Counted from the first letter of the stretch, positions 10,766-22,893 are shown. The stretch: 64,000 nucleotides of DNA from Hemileia vastatrix (GCA_030280995.1 JASXTE010000017.1:22312998-22376997), one strand, 5' to 3'. Program-made: numbers and translations. Notes: generated by a model from the sequence alone, not told the origin.

Positions 10766-11365
10766 TCACACCACTCCACAAACTTTCTGCAATTCCACAT
10801 CTTCATCCCCACTTCCATCTTCCAAATCTTCAAATCTTGATTCATCTTCTGAATCACATCTTCTAACATTTTGCAGTTTATCCTCATGCCAGAGGCCCAA
10901 AAATTGATCTTATTGACCTTTCTTCTTCAAAACTTTGTGTAGTTCAACCTCTTGCTGGAGGCTCAAAAATTGGTCTTAATAATCTTCTTTCTTCAAGAAT
11001 TTGTGCAGTTTATCCTCATGCTGGAGGCTCAAAAAGTGATCTTAATGATATTCTTTTTCAAAAATTTGTGCAGTTTAACCTCTTTCTGGAGGCTCAAAAA
11101 TTGATCTTGTTGATCTTCACAAAAATAATTCTTTTCTTCTATTTTGGTTATCTTGAGATTTTTTTCTTGATTTTCTTCAGTTATCTTGAAATTTTAATCT
11201 TCTTTTCTTGAGTTTTCTTCCATCCTAAAAAAATAACCAGGGGTTTTGTCAAACCTTACAAAAATGGCCAAGGTAATGTTTTTGAAGGGTGTAGAAGAAA
11301 CCCTAGCGGTGCACAATAGGGAGGACTTAATTAAGACCCCAATATCACCACTCCACAGATTTTCC
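10660..11365 (-). repeat. 140-bp direct repeat flanking linker minirepeats
   Basis: A block containing AAGGTGTAGAAGAAACCCTAG and GGGAGGACTT then ACCCCAAT occurs at about 10660-10800 and again at about 11230-11365. Between them (about 10860-11135) are four tandem units of about 70 bp (CAGTTTATCCTCATGCTGGA...GATCTT), coding on the minus strand for repeats of the type DQFLGLQHEDKL. RE-A.2 has the same arrangement at 53610-54165 with fewer minirepeats. Confidence 0.8.
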
Positions 11366-11750
11366 TCATATCTTTCAATAAAGATATATAACCAATCTTC
11401 TTTTTTGAGCTTGAATTAAAAATAATTGAGAATCTTGAGAGAGAAAAGATACTTTAAAAAAACATGAAGAATACTTGAAGAGCAGAGAAACATTAAAAAG
11501 AGAAAGTTGAAAATCCACTTGGTATATCTCCAAGGGAGCTGACCTACTACAACCTGGGATTTCCTCATCTTGGGGATAGGTTGTAGCACTTGGGCAATCA
11601 GCCCTCATCACTCTAAAAAAGACAGACTCTCACTAGAGCCTGAGCCATACTCCAAAAAACCAGAGGCAGCACCCACTTCTTTCTTCTCCTACAACAATCC
11701 ATGCACTGGCACATTGAAGACAAGCCAGGCCTGGTCTCCAAACCATCACC

Positions 11751-12329
11751 TCAAGGAGATGACAGCCTCATGTGAAGTCTTCTTTCATCTTTACCGGCCA
11801 ACTCCAAATTGATTCCCATATCAAACTGATAACCAATTCTTGCCTGGAAATACATCAAGAATGGTCCACCCAAAACAGCTTTTACATTACCTTTGGAAAT
11901 GTATAAATGAACCTTCCCTGAGACTCCACCAACATCCAGCTTCAAAAATTCAGCTGTTCCAATCAACTCATTGACATGGCCACTAATCCCTCTTAAATTT
12001 ACACCAATTCCTGTCTTGATAGGGAGGCCCAGATGAGTAGCCTCAAAAAAAGAAGTCAGGTTAATCTGAGAATCCAAATCAACCAATGCTCTAGCCTCCC
12101 TTCCATTCAGAGTGACATTGAAATAACCCAGGACTGCAGAAAATTGAGACTCCAACCCCTCACCAAACTTCTTAGCAGAATCACAAATGTATTCCACCTC
12201 CCCAGAATAAATCCTTCTCCTGGTCAACAACTTTTTCTGTCTATCTTCCAACCCAGGACTGATAGCATATAATTCCCCATAAGAAAGGGAAACCTGACCC
12301 TGATTCATCCTTTTCAGAGTAGAGTCCAT
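11751..12329 (-). pseudogene. RE-A.1 aspartic protease domain
   Basis: ORF of 192 codons on the minus strand. The protease fold is suggested by ALVDLDSQINL at about residues 80-90, where the retropepsin family has ALVD-[ST]-G-[AS], and by the distal hydrophobic-Gly segment VKAVLGGPFL. The catalytic Asp is kept, but the usual Thr/Ser-Gly after it reads Leu-Asp, so this copy is probably inactive. It follows gag and precedes the linker/RT region. RE-A.2 lacks this domain because it breaks off just before it. Confidence 0.75.
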
Positions 12330-12338
12330 AACATCAGA

Positions 12339-13918
12339 TTAGTTAGAAACTACTGGCCTCTCAAAGTGAGCCATTGGCTTCACTACCTTGGTCCTAGAAA
12401 TCTCCTGAGGACCAGAACCACCAACATATTTACCATTAACAGGAATTAAACCAGATCCCTCACCAGAACCTCTACCTCTAGAAGGCTTTGGCAATGAAGC
12501 CAAAGAGACATCCTCCTCAGAGTCAGAAGTAACATCCATAGGCATTGGCTCACCACTCATGTCCAATGCACAAAAACTGGGGGGCCCATATCAGCAAACC
12601 CCTTCTGCATCTTTTACAGCTCATCTTTGCTGTACTTCTTCATAGCTGCACTCAGCTATGGATCCACCTATGAAGCGTTAGTCTTTGGATGTGCCTGAGA
12701 ATTTCTCTTAGGCCTTCCTACCTTTCCGACTTCTACATCATAGACACCAGCCAAGCATTTACCACTTGACCGTCCACCACAAGAATACAACTCCAATCCA
12801 CCAAATGAAGTAGAAAAAGAGACCTCATTAACCTCCTTCCCTTTTCCCTTGACATCATCATCTGCCTTAGCAGAAGACTTCTCCTGATTAGGAATCTCCT
12901 AAAACCTTGGCCTCCTCTGGTTGAGACCACTCCTTTTTATGACCAAATCAACAGGCGCCTTCCCCCCACTGGGCTTCACAAATGAATAATCATGGAACTT
13001 GGACACCCTACCATCAAACTCCACCTTTCCCTATGACACATCTCTGTTCATAGCTCACAATCATTGGACTTGTGCCCCCTCCTGCTGCAATAAGAGCAGA
13101 CCTAAGGATCACTCCTACCAGCTCTCATATGAAACTCTCTAGGCTGAGAAAGAGCTTTATTGCCTTCTTAGCCTCCTGAAAAAAAATATGTAGCTGTTTT
13201 GTAAGATCAGCCAACTGCTCCACCACAGGGTTCCTCTCCTGTTTTGGAACCTTCACCATATTCTTCTCTTCCTTCTTCACTCTATTCTCCTCTTCAGCCA
13301 AAGCCTCACTGACTTTTCTGACATATTTGTCACAACCCTCCTGATAGGTTTCCAAAGCCAATAACTTCAAATGGGCCTCCACAGCCTCCTTCACCTTGTA
13401 CAAGGCAAAAAACATCTGATCCCCATTGGAAAGAGTCTTCATTAAGTCCTTCCTTGACAGCTCCTTCAACACATCCATCCTGAAATCTCTAGCCAAGGCA
13501 GACCAAAACCATCCTTGGCAGCATTTTCATGTGCCAGCTCCTCCACTTCCACAAAATATTCCACCACAGGATCAAACTGTAGCAGAAACTTCCTGTAACT
13601 GTGCAAGTTACCAACACCGCCATAAGACTACCATTCATTGACAACCTTGTTCAGATCCACCATAGTGAGTCTGACACCTCATCTATCCACCATCTCCCTA
13701 CACAATAACTTCCAGTCCCTCTTCTTGTAGCCAGACACGGCCACAACCTCCTTCTCAACTGCCCTATAACCAATGAAGAAAATAATCTGTTTCACCATGT
13801 CCAGGTAAGATGCACCATCCACACCAGAAGCAGTTTCATACTTCTCCAGAAACCACTTCACATCTTCACCATTAAACTTGGTACCATCCCAAGTTTTGAT
13901 CCTAACACACTCCCTAAC
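12339..13918 (-). pseudogene. RE-A.1 gag, C-terminal and main part
   Basis: Minus-strand gag broken into ORF pieces 13679-13861, 13125-13496, 12733-12930 and 12339-12566. The capsid side shows WDGTKFNGEDVKWFLEKYE at 13918-13820 and a coiled, charged Lys/Glu segment (13125-13496). A clean nucleocapsid zinc knuckle, C-x2-C-x4-H-x4-C, is encoded at 13057-13098. Gag packages element RNA into particles. RE-B has inserted at 13919, separating this part from its start codon at 22837-22835. Stops flank the zinc knuckle on both sides. Confidence 0.8.
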
Positions 13919-15095
13919 TTTCAGCCTAAATATCCTTAGGACTGAGTATTTCTTATGCTTAAAATAAGATAACCTTAAGTGGATTAAGCTTATATCTTAA
14001 AAATAAGGTTAAAATAATAATATATATTATTTTATTATATATATATGTAATTATTATTCTATTATATAACTTATAATAGTTTAAATAGCTTATCCATGGC
14101 CTAATAATACTTATTAAGGTGTTAATAGAGTCATAATATACTTATCTTAAGTGATATGAAGTAATTATTGACATACATAAGCTTATATGTATACATAAAT
14201 CTCATATTCAGTGAAATATGGGGTATATTATGTATATTTAGGTATATAAGTGGGTTTTAGCCCCTTAATAGCCTATAACCTTTTTTTTCTGCTTATTTTA
14301 GGTCATATGGACGAAATCAGTGGACTCACAACCCCTACAGAAGCATAGACACCTATATTAGGTGCATACACCCAGTTTGGACAACTAAAATTACTTCCTT
14401 GGATGGTTATTCACGGATTCATGGGTTGGAAGGATATTTCTGGGTTAATGTGGATGCTTGGGGATGTTATTGGGGGCTTGGACATTTTATTTGTTTCCTT
14501 TATATGCTTTTGGTTTCATTAAATCTCTTTTTGACTGTTTATTTTACCTGTTTCTTTATGGTATCCGCTTTTATCTGGATTTTCTATTTATGGTATAGAC
14601 CTGTGTTATTATTAATAGTGATGTAGGGTCCTTACTGGAGGTCTGGGTGTTGAAACTGCTTGAAGTGGACGCCATGGGGAGGTGATGGGCCCTCACAGTG
14701 CTTTAATTGCCGTGGATAGCAGTGACATCATCTGGATTGAAGGTCTGTGCACTCCAGTGGATTTGGGTATAAGTAAGGAGGGATTTTGACAGTTATTTAT
14801 CATCATTCAATTACTACAACTCCAACAAACACTACTATACAATTATTTACATTTAGAAATATATTATTAAAGCCACTATAAATTGATTTTATCTTTATAT
14901 AAGCTATAACTATATTTTATTCATCTATTTTCCACCACTAGCACACATTTAAATCCAAGTATTGTGAGTTTTATTTGAGTATAACTATTTTATTAGTCTT
15001 CCCCTGAGGTTTAATCACTAAATAATTTATCAATAAGTAGTAGGACCATAAATAAACACTGTTATATCATACTTATATACTAGACTATACTGACA
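13919..15095 (+). repeat. RE-B 5' LTR
   Basis: 1177 bp, starting TTTCAGCCTAAATATCC (the right LTR has TGTCAGCC, so the first G is mutated here) and ending ACTATACTGACA. The LTR includes a TATA-like GGGTATAAGTAAGG near 14765 and an internal hydrophobic ORF (14399-14626) shortened by a TAG relative to the right LTR. Confidence 0.93.
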
Positions 15096-15605
15096 ATCGG
15101 GGGTTTTTCCTTATATTTTACTTATTATTTAGTATAAGCCTTGGGATGAGATTTTTACCTTAGTACAGCTCAAAATAACCAAATATTTGGGTCTGCTGCA
15201 TATTAGTGGGTCATCATAACTCAGTGATTGCGGAAAAGAACCCTTAAAATAATTGTACTAATTTTTTATCATAAAAATTAGATATTTACAGTAGTAACTG
15301 TACCCAATATAAACCCAATTTCACTTGGTACTTGGACACCAATATAACACCCAATTAAATTGGTATTTGGCTAAAGCTTGGTAAGCTAATTATTCACCCT
15401 TATAAAGGTCTAGTTAAACATATTATTATTGTTTTAATAGATTTTTTCGATTTTTTCTTATATTTAATTTAAATAAATAAAGATATAAATTCAGGGTAAG
15501 CTCCATTGCTTTTTTATTAGTGATATAATTGCTAATATCTTTTGTCTAATAATTCCATAGAGTTTTTTCCTTTTTTAGACGTAAAATATTGTCATTCTTA
15601 ACAAT
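15096..15605 (+). other. RE-B leader between LTR and gag
   Basis: 510 bp of AT-rich leader. I could not find a TGG-starting primer-binding site next to the LTR end (the sequence after it is ATCGGGGGTTTTTCC), so the priming mode is unknown. The leader is nearly identical in RE-B2 (63379-63889). Confidence 0.6.
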
Positions 15606-17727
15606 ATGAGTGCTCCCCAGGACAGTGTAAGTGAAAAGCCTGCTTATAATACCAGGTCTAAAGCTAACAAAAACTTTCCAGGACATCACCATGGAGGGTC
15701 AACAATACCCCCAGGCAGAAAGCATGAGTATAGAGGAAAAGGACGCCCTCTTAAAAAAGATAACTATAAAAAACGCGTCTCATCCTCTTCAGGATCAACT
15801 GTCCCACCTGGCCAAACAGGTTCTGAAGTTGGACAAATAAAAATCACTCATGTTCAAAGAGGTAGAGCAGTTGCAAAAAAATTGAAAGGTAGGGTTTCAG
15901 CAGATGAATCAGGCATTGGCAGGGTTAAAGGGAGGCCAGCCCAGTCAGTCAAATCAGCAACCCCCTATTCAAGGTGGGTTAACTCACTCCCAGGAGAAAA
16001 TCCTGGTAGACAAATGGAAATGGGACTGGTTTCATCAACAGTGGACAAGCCACAGTTGCAACAGGGATCCACCACCTCATCTGACTTCCTCAGCTCACCC
16101 TTACAAAGGAAAAAAGCGCCAAAAATCAGGACTGGAAACCATCCCATGGTAAGTAGATTACCCTCTCAGATTGAACATAATACTGATAATTACAATATAG
16201 GTAATTCTATTGATGTTAAATCTGTGCAAAAAATAGAGGAGGATTTAAGAAATTTAGGTTTTAGAGTAGATACACCTGACTTGTCTTTTGTCCACAATAA
16301 CAGTACTATTTACAATGATAATACAGTTAACCCTCTGTTTCAACCACCTACTAGTGAGATGAGAAGTTCACAGGAGAGTGAGAGAATTGAAAAGAAAGAC
16401 ATGGAATATTTTAACAATAATCCAACTGTCCATATAATTGTTTCAGCATTGTGGAATAGAATGACTGATTGTGAGGAACAGACAGTTAAGCTCACTAGTG
16501 ATACAATTTCATCCTTGACATTAAATATTTATCAATTAGCAACACATAACAAAGAATTAGAGAAAGAACATTTGTCTCTAACTCTTAAATATGATTCATT
16601 GAGTAATAAATATAATGACCTTTCAAACAAATTCTGTGAGTTAGAAAAATTATATGAAACACATTTATTAAAAACTGAATCAAGAACAAAGTTATCTTTT
16701 GCCCAGACAAATCAAAGTGTCTCTGAGTTGCTACAAAGATTAACTAAAGTTGAGATTGAAACTGCCAATCTACTAATGAACCAGGATAATTATAAGTATA
16801 ATCAATATAATAATAATCCTTTAATTGGCAAAAGTAAATCTCATTCCTTCCCTATACCACCACAATTAAAACCATCTGGTGGTAGTGTCAAATCTGAAAA
16901 TGTAAGTCACATATCCGTGCAGGAGGAAATACAAGACCATTTATCAAAAGTGAATGAGTTGTTGAATTCACCTAAGATTAGTGAGATAAAATCCAATCAG
17001 AAAAACTGGCCTAGGATAGATCAGTACCCAACTTATGATGGGGAAGCAAGCTCTGATTGGCAAAATTTTATTCAAAGAATTGACAACTTGAAATTCTCAT
17101 ATAAGTTACCAGATGAAGAAATAATATCAAAATTAATTTCTTTATTTAAGGATGTTGCTTTATTATGGTTTGAAGCTGTCTTGAGTGAGGGAAAAGATTA
17201 CTCTTGGGCTGAATGGAAACAACTTATTGAAAAACAATTTGGAGGTTCTAAATTCAGGCTTACTCAGTAGAGACTTTATGAGAAGACTAGGTATAATCCG
17301 TTGAATGGTGACAAACCCATGGTATTTTTAATGAATTTAAACAAAATATTAAAAGCCATTGAGTCTCATATGGATTTTAACTTATGGAAAGATAAGATAA
17401 TATATAAATTACCTATATCTGTCAGAGACATTGTTGTAGCTAGAACATTAAATGTTACTGAATATTCTGACTTTATTAATATTTGCAATGAAATATTATT
17501 AAACCATAAGTATGAATCAAGGTATTCCACTTATAATCAAAATGTTGAACCTGTAAAAACTCAGAATTCAAAAACACTTCAGGAGTAGCAGAAAAAACCT
17601 ACTGCACCTGTAGTACCTAAGAAGTATGAAACAAATACTTGTTATAAGTGTAACAAACCTTGGGTCAAAGGTCACAAATGTGAGAAAAACATAAATATTG
17701 TTGAAAATCAACGTGAATCTGATGCTG
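15606..17727 (+). pseudogene. RE-B gag (capsid and nucleocapsid)
   Basis: Starts at ATG 15606 and runs in one frame through TAG codons at 17268 and 17586. The N-terminal third is basic and low complexity, with two GRP-centred AT-hook-like motifs (GKGRPLKK, KGRPAQ). A coiled-coil-like segment spans about residues 290-365. The capsid-type Gag domain begins at about residue 472 (WPRIDQYPTYDGEASSDW) and continues past the first stop. The zinc knuckle CYKCNKPWVKGHKC is at about 17641-17682. From 15691 an ATG in a perfect ACCATGG context opens another frame; see findings. Gag forms the particle and binds RNA. Confidence 0.85.
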
Positions 17728-17798
17728 AAACTGAAAAAAGTAAAGAATCAAGTGATTATGACAGAAATATCTCATATAGTGATGAAAATGAAGTCTGT

Positions 17799-18089
17799 AT
17801 GTTCGAAGATGATTTGTCCATCTTTGAAAATCCAATATTAAATATGGACTCAAATGAATCTTTAATCAATTTTGAGGATTCTGAAATCATTAAGGATAAG
17901 AAAGCTGATAACTTTAGAATGACACCTATCACGATTCCAGCTATCATTTCTGTTGAAAATGTTAATATAGTACTGGACACAGGAGCTGCTGGTTCTGTTG
18001 TTTCCACTAATACATTACAGAAAATTGATAGTGACTATAAGTTTAAGCTTGAACCACTTCAAAATAAAAATTAGAGAGGTTTTGGATCA
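17799..18089 (+). pseudogene. RE-B aspartic protease
   Basis: Same frame as gag. The active-site motif VLDTGAAGSVVS is intact at about 17969-18004, with the Asp-Thr-Gly of retropepsins. A TAG at 18072 cuts the frame shortly after; the distal segment FIIGNDIL lies at the start of the next ORF (about 18220). The enzyme would process Gag and Pol. Confidence 0.85.
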
Positions 18090-20129
18090 GTGCTACACCC
18101 CATTGGTAAATACAAAGCTGCTGTTTTCTTTAAACACCAACATGGTTATGTAAGGGTAACTTGTGACTTTGTGGTAATGGATAATACTAACTGTAGTAAC
18201 TGTTTTATCATTGGAAATGATATTCTGACTAAATTTGGTGTAAAATTAGACCCTGCTAATAACAATTTTACAATTGGCATGAATGGTAAAAGGAAATTTA
18301 AAATAAATTCTTTTAACACAGTCTTACACATTGAGTCAGTAACAAATTCCCCGTGTAAAGAAAGAGAATCCAATGAGATGGAACTTCTGGAAACAGAAAT
18401 TTCAAAAGCATCATTTGGCACTCAGATAAGTAAAGCTGAGAAAGATAATATTTTGGAATTAATTAAAGCTTTTCCAATGGCTTTTGCACATGGTACAAAT
18501 GAACTTGGCCTTGTAAAATATCATGAAATGAAGATTAGTTTAACCTGTGATATGGATAATATTCCTGCTAGTCTTAAAAAGAAACCATACCCTGCTTCAC
18601 CAATGAAGAGGAAAGACATAGAGGATAATATTAAGATGTTATTAAAAATTAACATTCTTGAGAAGGTTGAAACTACACCAAAATATTGTGTAATATCACC
18701 AGTGCTAATTTCTTATGAACAAGATAAAGCAAGACTGTGCGGTGATTATAGAGCATTAAATACATTTACAGTAGATGATATTTATCCCTTGCCAAGGATT
18801 GCCTCTATACATGCTACCCTTAAAGGTGCTAAATATATAAGTTGCCAAGATGGAAATAAAGGGTACCATCAAGTTCCTGTTGAAAAGAATTCACAGAACT
18901 TTTTGTTGATAACAACACACATGGGAATTTATAAGTATGTCAGAATGCCATTTGGACCAAAAAATGCTCCATCAGTATTTCAGAAGTTAATGGATATAAC
19001 ATTCCATAATGAAATGATTGAGGGATGGTTAATGGTATACATTGATGACATCATAGTGTTCTCTAAATCTCTTGATGAACACTTAATCCATTTAAGGAAA
19101 GTATTTCAGAAAATGGATGAAATAAAAATGACCCTTGCATTGAAAAAATGTAAATTTGGGTTTGAATCTTTAAAAGTGCTTGGTCATATTGTATCTGGCT
19201 TACAAATATGTGTAGACCAAAATAAAGTGGCTGCAATAAAGAATATTGGCATTCCTCAAATTGTAAAGGATGTACAATCTTTTCTTGGAATGTGTGGTTA
19301 TTATAGACAATATATAAAAAACTACCAATCAATATCTGCACCACTGACCACACTGATAAAAAAATCAGAAGCTTTCATTTGGAATAATGAAAGACAACAA
19401 GCTTTTGATAAGTTGAAAGAATGTTTAATGACAGCTCCTATCTTGGGATTACCAGATTTCCAATTACCTTTTTTATTATATACAGATGCAAGTTTTATTG
19501 GACTGGGTGCTGCTTTGCATCAAAAACAACTTATTGAAGGTAAAATGTCAGAAGTAGTAATCTGCTATATTTCACGTACTCTGAGAAGTGGTGAATTGAA
19601 ATATGGTGCTACTCAACTTGAATGTTTGGCAGTAGTATGGGCTCTTGAGAAGCTACATTATTACCTTGAAGACCAAAAATTTGAGTTAATAACTGACTGT
19701 AGTGCAGTTAAGTCACTCTTAAACATGAAAACTCCTAATAGACACATGTTTAGATGGCAATTAGCTGTACAAGAATACAGAGGCCGGATGACTATTACAC
19801 ATAGTTCAGGAACCTTGCACTCTGATGTAGATCTGTTATCTAGAGTACCTCTGCCTAATAATGACGATAATCCTGCTTATGTTCTTGAGTCAGAGATTAT
19901 TAACATTTATGGCATTTATATTGTAGATCTTGAGGATGAATTTATGCAATCAATTCTTGATAATTATAATTCAGATCCTGACTTGAGTCAATTAACTACA
20001 ATATTAAATGATCCATCTAATGCTTCAATGAATGTTTTAATAAAAACATTACCAATTAAGTATAAAGAGGCATTAGAAAAAGAAAATTTTCCATTGAGGA
20101 TGGTTTTATATATTACAGGAAAAAATTAA
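18090..20129 (+). pseudogene. RE-B reverse transcriptase and RNase H
   Basis: 679 open codons in the gag frame. RT palm motifs: RLCGDYRALNTF near residue 214, FGPKNAPSVFQ, and the catalytic YIDD box near residue 318. The thumb/connection has VLGHIVSGL and FLGMCGYYRQYI. RNase H begins at LLYTDASFIGLGAALHQ near residue 464 and ends at HSDVDLLSR near 575. Catalytic residues look intact. The ORF ends at a TAA at 20127 because an A run (20119-20124) appears one base short; the integrase continues in another frame without a gap. Confidence 0.92.
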
Positions 20130-21472
20130 GTAATGTAATTGTAATTCCCCCTTCAATGAAAGAGTTAATGTTAAGTATATGTCATGATGATATATTAGCA
20201 GGTCATTTTGACTACCATAAAACATTAACCAGAGTAAAAAACACAGCTTGGTGGATTAACATGTCTGAGGATGTTCAGAAATATGTTGAAACATGTGATT
20301 CTTGTCAAAAATCTAAAAGATTAACAGGAAAAAGAGCTGGTTTATTACAACAAATTGAGCAACCAAAAGCTCCATGGGAAATCATTAACATGGACTTTGT
20401 AACAGGTTTGCCAATAGCAGGGCATAAGAGTTATAACTCCTGCTGGGTAATTGTAGATAGATTTACAAAGATGTGTAAATTTATTCCTACCCACAAAGAG
20501 GCTTCTGCAAAGGACTTAGCTTTTTTATGGTGGACACAAATGTTAAATACAGCAGGTTTCCCCAAAGCAATAGTTTCTGACAGAGATCCTAAATTTACTT
20601 CTGAGTTCTGGACGTCACTTATGGATGTTTCAGGGTGTCAATTAAAACTTTCTACAGCACACCATCCACAAACTGATGGGCTAGCAGAAAGAATGATACA
20701 AACCTTAGAAGATATGATAAGAAGATACTGTGCTTTTGGTCTTAATTTTAAAGACAATGACAAATTCACGCATGATTGGGTAACCCTTATCCCAGGTTTA
20801 GAATTTGCATATAATAGTACAGTACATTCTGTCACTGGCAAGAAGCCATTTGAGTTATGGTTGGGTTATGTACCTAATACCCCTGCTAAAACTCTTAATA
20901 AGTTACCTAGATTGGATATTCATCCAGGTACTAAATCTTTTCTTCAGATGCAGGAACTATGCAGAAAACATGCTCAAGAATGTATAAATAAGGCTTTTGA
21001 GTATGAAAAGAAAAGATGGGATAAAGCCCATAAAGAACAAATGTTCAAAGAGGGTGATGGAGTCCTTATTTCAACACTACATTTCAATTTAAATGGTAAT
21101 GTTAAATTGAAGGATCCATTCATTGGACCATTTGTAGTTAAAAAGATGGTTGGTAATAATGCTGTTGAGGTTATTCTATATGCGCCATATGATAGAAAAC
21201 ATCCAGTATTTCGTATTTCTCTTATAAAACCATACCATTCTAATGATACTGCTCTATTTCCAAGAATATCAGAAAGGCATAAACAGCAACCTGAAGAAGT
21301 AGTTGAAAAGGCAGAAATTGAAAAGATACTTAAAAAGAGACACCTTACAAAAGAAAAGGGAGTTGAGTATCTATTAAGATTTAAAAATAAATCAAGTGAA
21401 TATGACCAGTGGATTCCAGAAAATGAAATATCTGATCTTAAAAATCTCTTGAAAAAATTTAAATCTAAATAA
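20130..21472 (+). pseudogene. RE-B integrase with chromodomain
   Basis: ORF 20156-21472, 438 codons from its first ATG; homology extends a few codons upstream (VIVIPPS). Zinc-binding H10, H17, C47, C50. Catalytic D80, D142 and E178, giving the D-x35-E spacing of integrases. A GPF-type segment (DPFIGPFVVKKM) follows, and the C-terminus is a chromodomain (VEKILKKRH, YLLRFKNKSSEYDQWIPENE). Chromodomains of this group direct integration to particular chromatin. The domain is intact by eye; only the upstream frameshift and stops break the polyprotein. The stop is at 21470-21472, 118 bp before the 3' LTR. Confidence 0.92.
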
Positions 21473-21574
21473 TACTGTTCATTCAGTATATGTATTATAA
21501 AAATTATTTTTTATTTTTTATTTCACTCCTTAGTTTTAATTAAAAAATGTCTTAACATTTTTTTTTTGTTTTTT

Positions 21575-21590
21575 TTTTGGGTTGAGGGAG
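21575..21590 (+). promoter_or_regulatory. RE-B polypurine tract region
   Basis: GGGTTGAGGGAG ends directly at the 3' LTR start (21591). Purine-rich with two T, preceded by a T run; the expected plus-strand primer site. Confidence 0.55.
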
Positions 21591-22767
21591 TGTCAGCCTA
21601 AATATCCTTAGGACTGAGTATTTCTTATGCTTAAAATAAGATAACCTTAAGTGGATTAAGCTTATATTTTAAAAATAAGGTTAAAATAATAATATATATT
21701 ATTTTATTATATATATATGTAATTATTATTCTATTATATAACTTATAATAGTTTAAATAGCTTATCCATGGCCTAATAATACTTATTAAGGTGCTAATAG
21801 AGTCATAATATACTTATCTTAAGTGATATGAAGTAATTATTGACATACATAAGCTTATATGTATACATAAATCTCATATTCAGTGAAATATGGGGTGTAT
21901 TATGTATATTTAGGTATATAAGTGGGTTTTAGCCCCTTAATAGCCTATAACCTTTTTTTTCTGCTTATTTTAGGTCATATGGACGAAATAAGTGGACTCA
22001 CAACCCCTACAGAAGCATAGACACCTATATTAGGTGCATACACCCAGTTTGGACAACTAAAATTACTTCCTTGGATGGTTATTCACGGATTTATGGGTTG
22101 GAAGGATATTTCTGGGTTAATGTGGATGCTTGGGGATGTTATTGGGGGCTTGGACATTTTATTTGTTTCCTTTATATGCTTTTGGTTTCATTAAATCTCT
22201 TTTTGACTGTTTATTTTACCTGTTTCTTTATGGTATCCGCTTTTATCTGGATTTTCTATTTATGGTATAGACCTGTGTTATTATTAATAGTGATGGAGGG
22301 TCCTTACTGGAGGTCTGGGTGTTGAAACTGCTTGAAGTGGACGCCATGGGGAGGTGATGGGCCCTCACAGTGCTGTAATTGCCGTGGATAGCAGTGACAT
22401 CATCTGGATTGAAGGTATGTGCACTCCAGTGGATTTGGGTATACGTAAGGAGGGATTTTGACAGTTATTTATCATCATTCAATTACTAAAACTCCAAAAA
22501 ACACTACTATACCATTATTTACATTTAGAAATATATTATTAAAGCCACTATAAATTGATTTTATCTTTATATAAGCTATAACTATATTTTATTCATCTAT
22601 TTTCTACCATTAGCATGCATTTAAATCCAAGTATTGTGAGTTTTATTTGAGTATAAATATTTTATTAGTCTTCCCCTGAGGTTTAATCACTAAATCATTT
22701 ATCAATAAGTAGTAGGACCATAAATAAACACTGTTATATCATACTTATATACTAGACTATACTGACA
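21591..22767 (+). repeat. RE-B 3' LTR
   Basis: 1177 bp, TGTCAGCC...ACTGACA, followed by the target duplication CTAAC. About 20 substitutions against the 5' LTR by eye and no length difference seen. Confidence 0.95.
22071..22325 (+). other. Hydrophobic ORF inside the RE-B LTR
   Basis: 84 codons, rich in Phe, Leu, Trp and Tyr, with two or three hydrophobic stretches that could span a membrane (GHFICFLYMLLVSLNLFL and VSAFIWIFYL). Longer in the RE-B2 LTR (62533-62937, 134 codons from a GTG) and cut short in the 5' LTR (14399-14626). In the divergent LTR at 54860 this frame has several stops, while another frame (55249-55431) is open. Because the three LTRs are recent copies, shared openness is weak evidence for a gene. 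Confidence 0.25.
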
Positions 22768-22772
22768 CTAAC

Positions 22773-22837
22773 CATCACAGCAGGAGGACCTTCCCCCCAC
22801 TGACAGTCACCACAGGAATAGAAGACCCAGAAGCCAT
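22773..22837 (-). pseudogene. RE-A.1 gag start, cut off by RE-B
   Basis: The gag start codon is at 22837-22835 on the minus strand (MASGSSIPVVTVSGG), followed by a G-run indel. The sequence resumes at 13918 on the other side of RE-B with VRECVRIKTWDG in frame. RE-B therefore interrupts gag about 23 codons from its start. Confidence 0.75.
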
Positions 22838-22876
22838 TAAAAGACAACTGAGATTCTAAAGGACTAGCAGGTTCCA

Positions 22877-22893
22877 CCCCACGTTGGGCACCA
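22877..22893 (-). promoter_or_regulatory. RE-A.1 primer-binding site
   Basis: TGGTGCCCAACGTGGGG on the minus strand, four bases from the LTR. The TGG start complements the CCA end of a tRNA. I cannot name the tRNA with confidence. Confidence 0.75.

Larger units (their letters stand above)
13919..22767 (+). mobile_element. RE-B: complete but inactivated chromovirus (Ty3/Gypsy)
   Basis: Full-length plus-strand LTR element of 8849 bp with 1177-bp LTRs on both sides and a perfect 5-bp target duplication CTAAC (13914-13918 and 22768-22772). It lies inside RE-A.1 gag in the opposite orientation. Domain order is gag, protease, RT, RNase H, integrase, chromodomain. The LTRs differ at about 20 sites by eye, giving about 98% identity, so it is among the youngest elements here. 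Three in-frame TAG codons and one frameshift in an A run interrupt an otherwise continuous gag-pol frame. Confidence 0.95.
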
